Assembly: GCA_031277235.1 (NCBI GenBank) | Contig: JAITMT010000427.1 | Coordinates: forward strand, 1 to 5,940 | Direction: 5' to 3' | DNA: 5,940 bases | Source of the DNA: Tannerella sp. | GTDB lineage: Bacteria > Bacteroidota > Bacteroidia > Bacteroidales > Tannerellaceae | Shown here: piece after piece, positions 1 to 4,168 of the stretch | Position numbering within the stretch: position 1 is the stretch's first letter | How the letters are laid out: every line of letters starts with the position of its first letter | Made by a program: the position numbers and the translations under genes | The notes under the pieces: model-generated | The model's input: only the letters and a program-made list of their open reading frames with translations | Databases searched by the model: none | What the model was told of the DNA's origin: nothing

Positions 1-155
1 TGTTCATATCGCGTACCTACGGCACACAAAACGGGTGGAACGCTGCATTTCTACCAATATTCTGTCCCTAACGGGACATCCGGGTTTCGGAAAAATTTCA
101 GAGAACTTAACAGCCCTGCTCTTTGAAGGGGTACTGCGAAGCAGGGGGGGCTTTT
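1..155. repeat. Intergenic dispersed-type repeat with nested hairpins (partial at window start)
   Basis: No reading frame here looks coding. Three inverted repeats are visible. The first is a small CGTA/TACG palindrome at 12-21 within GCGTACCTACGGC. The second is a 6-bp stem TGTCCC/GGGACA (63-68 with 73-78) around the loop TAAC. The third is a 7-bp stem CCCTGCT/AGCAGGG (114-120 with 140-146), flanked by extra G residues and followed by CTTTT. The block containing CTACCAATATTCTGTCCC resembles, from memory, a dispersed non-coding repeat of Bacteroidales genomes; no search was run. The third hairpin could end transcription of an upstream gene outside the window. The repeat probably extends left of position 1. 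Confidence 0.5.
114..155 (+). terminator. Possible intrinsic terminator for a gene upstream of the window
   Basis: The arms CCCTGCT (114-120) and AGCAGGG (140-146) pair perfectly over 7 bp around a 19-nt loop. Four further G residues and CTTTT follow. An alternative pairing, AGCCC (112-116) with GGGCT (148-152), is also possible. The GC-rich stem followed by a short T run is terminator-like, but the loop is long, the T run is only four, and no upstream gene is visible. It may simply be part of the surrounding repeat. Confidence 0.3.
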
Positions 156-227
156 AATTGAGAATTGAGAATGAAAACCGGAGTCCGTTATTCAATTGAA
201 AATTGAAAATGAGAACCAAAGTCCGTT
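156..227. repeat. Imperfect 38-bp tandem duplication (AATTGAGA-type)
   Basis: The 34-nt segments 156-189 and 194-227 align without gaps at about 29 of 34 positions, giving a 38-bp period. Each starts with two copies of an AATTGAG/AATTGAA motif and ends in GTCCGTT. The differences are mostly G/A transitions. This oligonucleotide style is common in Bacteroidota spacers. No function can be assigned. Confidence 0.65.
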
Positions 228-254
228 CATCCGTTCTCCCGTTTACCCGTTCAT
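223..254. repeat. Short degenerate tandem repeat, unit CCGTTCAT
   Basis: Four units of 7-8 bp follow each other: CCGTTCAT (223-230), CCGTTCTC (231-238), CCGTTTA (239-245) and, after one extra C, CCGTTCAT (247-254). The array overlaps the end of the preceding 38-bp duplication, whose units also end in CCGTT, so the array may have grown from that end. Confidence 0.55.
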
Positions 255-413
255 CCATCGTTGACATGATATCGGAAAATTGACGAATCCGGTAAAAAGA
301 AAACAGAGGAGCAGAAAACCTCTCGAAAAAACGGGCAAGACCTGTGAAGCCGTATCAGAAGGGAAAAAAGGAAATTTTGAAGTTGCGCCCGACACGTATC
401 AGGGAATTGAAAA
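255..413. other. Leader region before the membrane-protein gene, nothing recognised
   Basis: The stretch is purine-rich on the plus strand. I find no TAnnTTTG promoter element on the plus strand, no Shine-Dalgarno sequence near the ATG at 414, and only a weak AGAGG/CCTCT hairpin (305-309 with 319-323). The promoter of the following gene is therefore unidentified. It could use a divergent promoter or be read from upstream. Confidence 0.4.
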
Positions 414-1004
414 ATGTTACAATCTAAATTATTAACCTTTATTAATCCGTTTCTGTCGTACATAGACAGCGGTAAACTGTTTCGCAAACCGTTCAGTTGG
501 TTGTATATCGCACTGGCGGCGATCAATGCCCTGATACCGTTTATTTTTCTTGTTTCGATATTCGGAACGGCATCTCTGATTGGCGGAGCAACATACACGA
601 TGGCCGCCATCTTTTCCTGGCTGTTTATTACGGCGGCTTGCTGGGTAGGCGTCCAAATCGGGTGGAACCGCAAGGACAAGGTACTGGAAACATCGAAGGA
701 AAACGACGATTTTCCCATTACGCCCGTGATTGCCCATTTTATCCAGACATTCGGCGAATGGCTCGGTTCGTTTACAGCCATTGCCGGATTCGGACTTTCG
801 CTCTCCACGGCGCTCTTTCTCGGAAGTGCGGCTTCGGGTCTTTCTTCCATGATGGGCGGATTTGGCGCTTTTGCCGGGATAGGCTTTGCAGGTATTATTG
901 TGAATCCGCTCCTCGGTTTTCTAATCATTATCGGATTCCGTTTTCTTGCGGAACAGTTCCGTGCGCTGGCTGCTATTGCCAACAATACCAGACGATTGCC
1001 CTAA
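414..1004 (+). CDS. Conserved integral membrane protein, four predicted TM helices, function unknown
   Basis: The 196-residue product is dominated by hydrophobic segments at about residues 28-50, 59-82, 115-139 and 152-178, so it is very likely an inner-membrane protein with four helices. A short amphipathic N-terminus (INPFLSYIDSGKLFRKPFSWL) precedes helix 1. A polar loop at about 84-105 (WNRKDKVLETSKENDDF) separates the two helix pairs. The protein ends in a basic tail, ALAAIANNTRRLP. I recall similar uncharacterised Bacteroidota proteins with the same opening and ending (FRKPFSWLYIAL, FRALA-IANNT), but assign no function. The ATG at 414 is chosen because it opens the frame just before the conserved-looking N-terminus; as usual in this phylum no Shine-Dalgarno sequence precedes it. 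It appears to be a single-gene unit: a terminator follows 67 bp after the stop. An overlapping antisense frame (251-985) is longer but reads as an arginine/proline-rich artefact. Confidence 0.8.
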   Translation: MLQSKLLTFINPFLSYIDSGKLFRKPFSWLYIALAAINALIPFIFLVSIFGTASLIGGATYTMAAIFSWLFITAACWVGVQIGWNRKDKVLETSKENDDFPITPVIAHFIQTFGEWLGSFTAIAGFGLSLSTALFLGSAASGLSSMMGGFGAFAGIGFAGIIVNPLLGFLIIIGFRFLAEQFRALAAIANNTRRLP

Positions 1005-1071
1005 ACCGCCGGTGGCAGGGAAACATTCAAACAGGGGTAGTTCTATAAATCATAGTTAAAAATATCATCGA

Positions 1072-1107
1072 AAAATGGAGAAAGTCCGCCCCTGCTTTCT
1101 CCATTTT
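1072..1107 (+). terminator. Intrinsic terminator after the membrane-protein gene
   Basis: A perfect 13-bp inverted repeat, AAAATGGAGAAAG (1072-1084) with CTTTCTCCATTTT (1095-1107), encloses a 10-nt loop (TCCGCCCCTG) and is followed by CGTTTT. The stem itself ends in four U on the 3' side. It lies 67 bp past the stop at 1004 and no other gene competes for it. The A-rich left arm means it could also act on the opposite strand. Confidence 0.7.
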
Positions 1108-1132
1108 CGTTTTGGAAGAATGGAGAAGAGTT

Positions 1133-1180
1133 GAAGATTTGAGAATTTGAGGATTTGAGGATTTGAAGATTTGAGGATTG
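1133..1180. repeat. Tandem 8-bp repeat, six copies of GAGGATTT
   Basis: The six uninterrupted units are GAAGATTT, GAGAATTT, GAGGATTT, GAGGATTT, GAAGATTT and GAGGATTG. Differences are limited to A/G changes inside the unit and the last base. The 8-bp period is not a multiple of three and no gene covers it, so it is a spacer repeat and not a coding one. It starts 25 bp after the terminator stem. Confidence 0.8.
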
Positions 1181-1476
1181 TCAATGCTTCTAAAACCTAA
1201 TTTCCACCTAATTTTCTAAACAAAACCACCTCAGTAGCAACAGCAGGATATGAATATACATCAACCTCATTACCTCATTATATAACTCACTGTTTATCAG
1301 ACTTCAATGCAGATCCAAGCCCTATCATCATCGAAGCCGTCGAAGATATTGCAGACTGAAATCGTATTTTTCTGCATCTCAAGAAATAAGAAATTAATAA
1401 TTAGGATTTTATATTGCAGTTCATTGACAGCAAAAATACAATTTTTATTTTTGACAAAAACAAATTTGTGAAAACA
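1181..1476. other. AT-rich intergenic stretch without a recognisable gene
   Basis: Nearly 300 bases between the 8-bp repeat and the next promoter hold no convincing gene. A 54-codon frame from an ATG at 1307 to a TGA ending at 1471 exists, but its product has no recognisable domain and runs almost into the promoter. A perfect 10-bp palindrome ACAAATTTGT (1460-1469) lies just upstream of the promoter's TTTG element and could be an operator, or could be chance in AT-rich DNA. I see no tRNA, riboswitch or repeat array. Confidence 0.45.
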
Positions 1477-1506
1477 TTTGCAGAATCAAAATAATGCGTA
1501 CCTTTA
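1477..1506 (+). promoter_or_regulatory. Bacteroidota-type promoter of the beta-barrel gene
   Basis: TTTG (1477-1480) and TACCTTTA (1499-1506) are separated by 18 bp. This fits the Bacteroidota primary sigma consensus TTTG, about 19 bp, TAnnTTTG, except for the final A. Transcription would start near 1513, giving a leader of about 20 nt before the ATG at 1533, in very AT-rich sequence. Confidence 0.65.
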
Positions 1507-1532
1507 CGGCGAATTTTTATAATATTTAACCT

Positions 1533-2528
1533 ATGAATACGATAATGAAACAATCATTAAAAATGACGTTTATCACGTTATGCCTGTTTTTATCCGCCGT
1601 TTCCCATGCTCAAGAGCGGACAGACGAAACAATTTATTTGAAAAATGGCAGCGTTATCCGGGGGCAAATCCTTGAGACAACCGGCGACCAGTTGAAAGTG
1701 GAAACTTCGGATGGAAGTATCTTCTACATTGGCACTTATGATGTGGAAAAAGTTGTGCGAAGCAGACAGGGCGCCAATTCGCAATCTCCTGCCGTGAACC
1801 GGCAAAGACCGCAACGCGCCGAAAGCACGGCGATATCCTCCCCACCTCCGCTCCGTCGGCGCACCCTCAACGAGCGCGACAGTCGCTACGAAGTGTATGA
1901 AGACAATGGCGACTATTTCTATGAGGATTTCAGTACCCGGCACTCTCTCTACAAGGGATTTGTCGAATTGGGATATTCGTTTGGAACGGGTAGCGATGAT
2001 GAGTACAATTATGAGAGATTGGCAGATTTGGATGACGGTCAAAGTTTTGACTGGACCTTCGGGAGGTTTGAGATTTCAACTTCACACGGATTGGTGTTTG
2101 ATCCGACTTACAACTATGTCCCGGTGGCATTTTTGGGTGTCGGCGTCGGAACGCAAATTTATTTTGACGAGGAAGGAATGATGTATCTTATTCCCGTATT
2201 TGCCCACACAAGGATTCATTTTATTGACAGCCGGGTAACTCCGTTTCTCGATTTCAAACTGGGTTATTCGTGGGGAACTGTCATCAACGATGAACTGGAA
2301 AACAGGTTGCTTGTTGCAGATAACAATGTTTCCATCAGCGGTTTGTATGTTTCGCCGGCTGTGGGCGTAAGATTTGCGACGGGAAGCAAGTCAGGCATCA
2401 ATTTAAGTTTGGGATACACGCTTCAAAAAATCAGCAAGGTTTCCCTTTTCCTGGAAGATGAAAAACTCACGCAAAATCTGAAAATCAATTTGCCTGCCGT
2501 CAGTTTGAAACTGGGGTTTGATTTTTGA
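1533..2528 (+). CDS. Exported outer-membrane beta-barrel protein with N-terminal SH3-like domain, function unknown
   Basis: The 331-residue product starts with a signal peptide: a basic N-terminus, a hydrophobic core at about residues 12-23, and a probable cut after S24-H25-A26. Residues 32-77 form a small all-beta domain of the kind seen in many Bacteroidota envelope proteins (TIYLKNGSVIRGQI, then YDVEKVV). A Pro/Arg/Gln-rich linker (about 78-115) follows, then an acidic Tyr-rich segment (119-132, EVYEDNGDYFYEDF). From about 138 the chain alternates polar and hydrophobic residues, with Gly and aromatics at strand ends (GFVELGYSFG, AFLGVGVGTQIYF, TPFLDFKLGYSWG, YVSPAVGVRFATG, GINLSLGYTL). It ends in LKLGFDF, whose C-terminal Phe is the usual BAM insertion signal, so an eight-strand barrel is likely. 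The ATG at 1533 lies about 20 nt after the inferred transcription start; a second in-frame ATG at residue 5 would also leave the signal peptide intact. The barrel's role is unknown; transport, adhesion or a structural job are all possible. Confidence 0.82.
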   Translation: MNTIMKQSLKMTFITLCLFLSAVSHAQERTDETIYLKNGSVIRGQILETTGDQLKVETSDGSIFYIGTYDVEKVVRSRQGANSQSPAVNRQRPQRAESTAISSPPPLRRRTLNERDSRYEVYEDNGDYFYEDFSTRHSLYKGFVELGYSFGTGSDDEYNYERLADLDDGQSFDWTFGRFEISTSHGLVFDPTYNYVPVAFLGVGVGTQIYFDEEGMMYLIPVFAHTRIHFIDSRVTPFLDFKLGYSWGTVINDELENRLLVADNNVSISGLYVSPAVGVRFATGSKSGINLSLGYTLQKISKVSLFLEDEKLTQNLKINLPAVSLKLGFDF

Positions 2529-2565
2529 TTTAGCGATATTCGGAAAACATACGCCTGTATATCAA
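2529..2565. other. Convergent gene junction
   Basis: Only 37 bp separate the stops of the barrel gene (plus) and the lipoprotein gene (minus). A weak 4-bp stem ATAC/GTAT (2549-2552 with 2557-2560) is present. The palindrome CAATTAATTG (2563-2572) spans the lipoprotein stop codon. Neither has a GC-rich stem with a T run, so no clear terminator is seen and the transcripts may overlap at their 3' ends. Confidence 0.4.
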
Positions 2566-3342
2566 TTAATTGCGCCCCCGTGAAGTATTCGTATTGCTTT
2601 CGCGGGTGGTTGGAGTTGATGAATTTGTTGTTTGCGTTGATGTGTTGCTTTCTCGGGTTGTCGTTTGCGTTGAAGAATTGGTTTCGCGGGTTGTTTGGGT
2701 CGAAGAGTTGCCTGAACGACCGGAGGTGTTGTTCGTTCCGGCGGGACGCGAAACGTTGGACGGGCGGGTGGTATTCGTGTCTTCCCTGCCCGACGACGTG
2801 CCGGTACCCGTCGGTCTGCCCACATTGGACGGTCGCTCGGTCGAGGGCGTACTCGGTCGATTGGGAGTCGTGGTCGTGGGACGCGACGGACTGACCGGAT
2901 AAGTCGGTTTGTTCGGCTGGGTGGGTTTGTTCGGCTTGTTGGGCTGAGTCGGATAGTTGGGGCGATTGTTGTAATTGGGACGGTTTGCGCCCGGACGATT
3001 GGGGACATAAATGTAAACCGGACGTCCATATTCGGGATAATAGGCAGGAGGCAACATCGGCGGAACATAGGTAATGTCCTCATAAAGAAACTCGTAGCCC
3101 GTCAGGTAATCATTCCAAAATTCGAGCGCAAAATATTCGTTATAAACATTGTTGTACTCCAGAATTTCCTGATAGCCGTTTTGGGTTTGCCTTTCGGCGA
3201 GCACGCGGTTGGGGCGTCCTACCGTGTTGATAACTTCTCTTTTGGTCATGCCGAAAGTCAGCAGATTCAAGTCGAAACTTCTGTAAACACCACAGGATGT
3301 AAGTGTTACAGCGATACATATTGCAAAAAACACTTTTTTCAT
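2566..3342 (-). CDS. Lipoprotein with BamE/SmpA-like domain and long low-complexity Pro/Asn/Thr/Ser tail
   Basis: With the start at 3342 the product has 258 residues. It opens with a lipoprotein signal (MKKVFFAICIAVTLTSC), whose lipobox L14-T15-S16-C17 makes Cys17 the lipidated residue. Residues 30-86 resemble the SmpA/BamE-like fold found in many small envelope lipoproteins: FGMTKREVINTVGRPNRV, then an aromatic-rich stretch with EILEYNN and FALEFWND. From about 95 the chain becomes Pro/Tyr-rich (YVPPMLPPAYYPEYGRP). It then becomes a disordered-looking tail: Pro/Asn/Lys repeats (NKPNKPTQPNKP, about 120-150), Thr/Pro/Arg (150-200) and Ser/Thr/Gln repeats of 10-11 residues (NSSTQTTRET-like, 212-250). 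No acidic residues follow Cys17, so the known Bacteroidota surface-export signal is not obvious. An upstream in-frame ATG at 3486 was rejected: it would bury the signal peptide and overlap the promoter and the divergent gene. The role is unknown; a cell-wall or outer-membrane tether is an inference. Confidence 0.8.
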   Translation of the reverse strand: MKKVFFAICIAVTLTSCGVYRSFDLNLLTFGMTKREVINTVGRPNRVLAERQTQNGYQEILEYNNVYNEYFALEFWNDYLTGYEFLYEDITYVPPMLPPAYYPEYGRPVYIYVPNRPGANRPNYNNRPNYPTQPNKPNKPTQPNKPTYPVSPSRPTTTTPNRPSTPSTERPSNVGRPTGTGTSSGREDTNTTRPSNVSRPAGTNNTSGRSGNSSTQTTRETNSSTQTTTRESNTSTQTTNSSTPTTRESNTNTSRGRN

Positions 3343-3374
3343 AGCCGTATTCTTTTTTGTTGTTAATTCAGTTG

Positions 3375-3382
3375 CAAATATA
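3375..3382 (-). promoter_or_regulatory. Promoter -7 element of the lipoprotein gene
   Basis: Read on the minus strand, 3382-3375 is TATATTTG, an exact match to the Bacteroidota TAnnTTTG element. Transcription would start near 3368, giving a leader of about 26 nt before the ATG at 3342. No TTTG lies at the expected distance upstream; the nearest candidate, ATTG at 3410-3407, is about 24 bp away. The -33 element is therefore weak. The position supports the start at 3342 over the upstream ATG. Confidence 0.55.
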
Positions 3383-3444
3383 GGATTTTGTTTTGAATTA
3401 TTGATACAATCGGGAAAAAAAATGTTAAATTTGAAATTTATGCC

Positions 3445-3452
3445 TATATTTG
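3445..3452 (+). promoter_or_regulatory. Promoter -7 element of the NUDIX gene
   Basis: TATATTTG is an exact TAnnTTTG match. Transcription would start near 3459, about 17 nt before the ATG at 3476. The expected -33 position (around 3423-3426) reads TGTT, so that element is weak. The TTTG at 3430-3433 is too close. Because this element lies inside the longer open frame that begins at 3401, it argues for the ATG at 3476 as the true start. Confidence 0.55.
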
Positions 3453-3475
3453 TACCGCTAAATACGAATAAAAAT

Positions 3476-4105
3476 ATGCAGGACAAGGCAAAAGAATTGA
3501 TATTGATAGCACAGAGGATCAGGGCATTATCACAAACGGCGCTGACTTATTCGCGGAACGATTACGAGATTGAGCGCAGCAAGGAGATGATTGCCATGAG
3601 CGACCGCATCGTGTCGCTCGTCAGCGGTATGGACGAAAAGGAAATTCATACACTATATACGCCTGTAAAAGAATATGTTACGCCCAAAGTGGATATTCGG
3701 GCGGTAATTTTCAACGAAAAAGACGAAATTCTGCTGGTGAAAGAACTGGCGGACGGTCGCTGGGCATTGCCGGGCGGCTGGTCGGATGTGGGTTTTTCGC
3801 CGACGGAAGTGGTTGTAAAAGAGACGAAAGAAGAAACGGGTTTCGACGTCGAAGTTGTCCGTTTGCTGGCGGTTTTCGATAAAAAATGCTGGAATCATCC
3901 GTCGAGCACGTTCTACATTTATAAAATGTGCTTTTTGTGCAAACTGACGGGCGAGGGGAGCGAAGATCTTACCTTTGACATTCTCGACAAGGGATTTTTT
4001 GCGCTCGACAACCTGCCGCCGCTGTCGTTAGACCGGATTTTGCCCGAACAGATAAAGGCGCTCGACGGGTTGCGACGCAACCCTCAAACGCCTTTTTGCG
4101 ATTGA
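3476..4105 (+). CDS. NUDIX hydrolase with N-terminal Nudix_N_2-type domain
   Basis: The 209-residue product should hydrolyse a nucleoside diphosphate linked to another group (X); the substrate cannot be read from sequence. Residues 3-62 form a helical N-terminal domain (ELILIAQRIRALSQTALTYS, then YEIERSKEM) typical of proteins with the 'hydrolase of X-linked nucleoside diphosphate' N-domain. The Nudix fold starts at about 70 (PKVDIRAVIFN). The Nudix box spans 101-123: G101, F107 where the consensus has Glu, K115 for Arg, then E116, E119, E120 and G122. The metal-binding core glutamates (KETKEETG) are therefore kept while the first Glu is lost. From memory, replacement at that position (GWxDVGxSP) is common in this subfamily, so activity is likely. 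The C-terminal FFALDNLPPLSLDRILPEQI is also typical. The ATG at 3476 fits the promoter at 3445 and the start of the N-domain; earlier ATGs in frame (3401, 3422, 3440) lie upstream of the inferred transcription start. The gene is monocistronic and divergent from the lipoprotein. Confidence 0.88.
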   Translation: MQDKAKELILIAQRIRALSQTALTYSRNDYEIERSKEMIAMSDRIVSLVSGMDEKEIHTLYTPVKEYVTPKVDIRAVIFNEKDEILLVKELADGRWALPGGWSDVGFSPTEVVVKETKEETGFDVEVVRLLAVFDKKCWNHPSSTFYIYKMCFLCKLTGEGSEDLTFDILDKGFFALDNLPPLSLDRILPEQIKALDGLRRNPQTPFCD

Positions 4106-4111
4106 CTCTTT

Positions 4112-4139
4112 TTAGAGTGTAGTTATTAGAGTGTAGAGT
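4112..4139. repeat. 14-bp tandem repeat between convergent genes
   Basis: TTAGAGTGTAGTTA (4112-4125) is followed directly by TTAGAGTGTAGAGT (4126-4139), with the first 11 bases identical, and a partial third unit TTAGA begins at 4140. A weak stem ACTCT/AGAGT (4105-4109 with 4114-4118, loop TTTT) overlaps the start. No convincing terminator for either the NUDIX gene or the acyl-CoA dehydrogenase gene is visible in this 63-bp spacer. Confidence 0.6.
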
Positions 4140-4168
4140 TTAGATTTACATTCTTATCTGTCTGCCAA

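Noticed and set aside
251..985. A 244-codon open frame on the minus strand, longer than the membrane-protein gene it overlaps
   Set aside because: Its product has no domain or signal and has the Arg/Pro/Ser/Asn-rich composition expected from the antisense of a membrane protein; the plus-strand frame has four clear hydrophobic helices.
497..1048. A 183-codon plus-strand frame overlapping the membrane-protein gene in another phase
   Set aside because: The product is rich in Arg, Cys and Gly without a recognisable domain; it is a frame shadow of 414-1004.
1133..1180. The 8-bp array considered as a CRISPR array
   Set aside because: The units are contiguous with no spacers and far too short for CRISPR repeats; no cas gene is present.
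1307..1471. A 54-codon ATG-started frame in the spacer before the barrel gene
   Set aside because: No domain, no start signal and AT-driven composition in its second half; it stops just before the promoter TTTG and is best explained by chance.
2562..3083. Minus-strand Arg/Pro-rich frame of 173 codons and valine-rich plus-strand frames over the lipoprotein tail
   Set aside because: Long shadow frames are expected opposite and beside low-complexity repeats; the lipoprotein frame has a signal sequence, lipobox and promoter.
3401..3475. N-terminal extension of the NUDIX protein to an ATG at 3401
   Set aside because: A TAnnTTTG promoter element lies inside it at 3445-3452 and the family's N-domain begins at the ATG at 3476.
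3343..3486. N-terminal extension of the lipoprotein to an ATG at 3486
   Set aside because: It would place 48 residues before the signal peptide and run through the inferred promoter and into the divergent gene.
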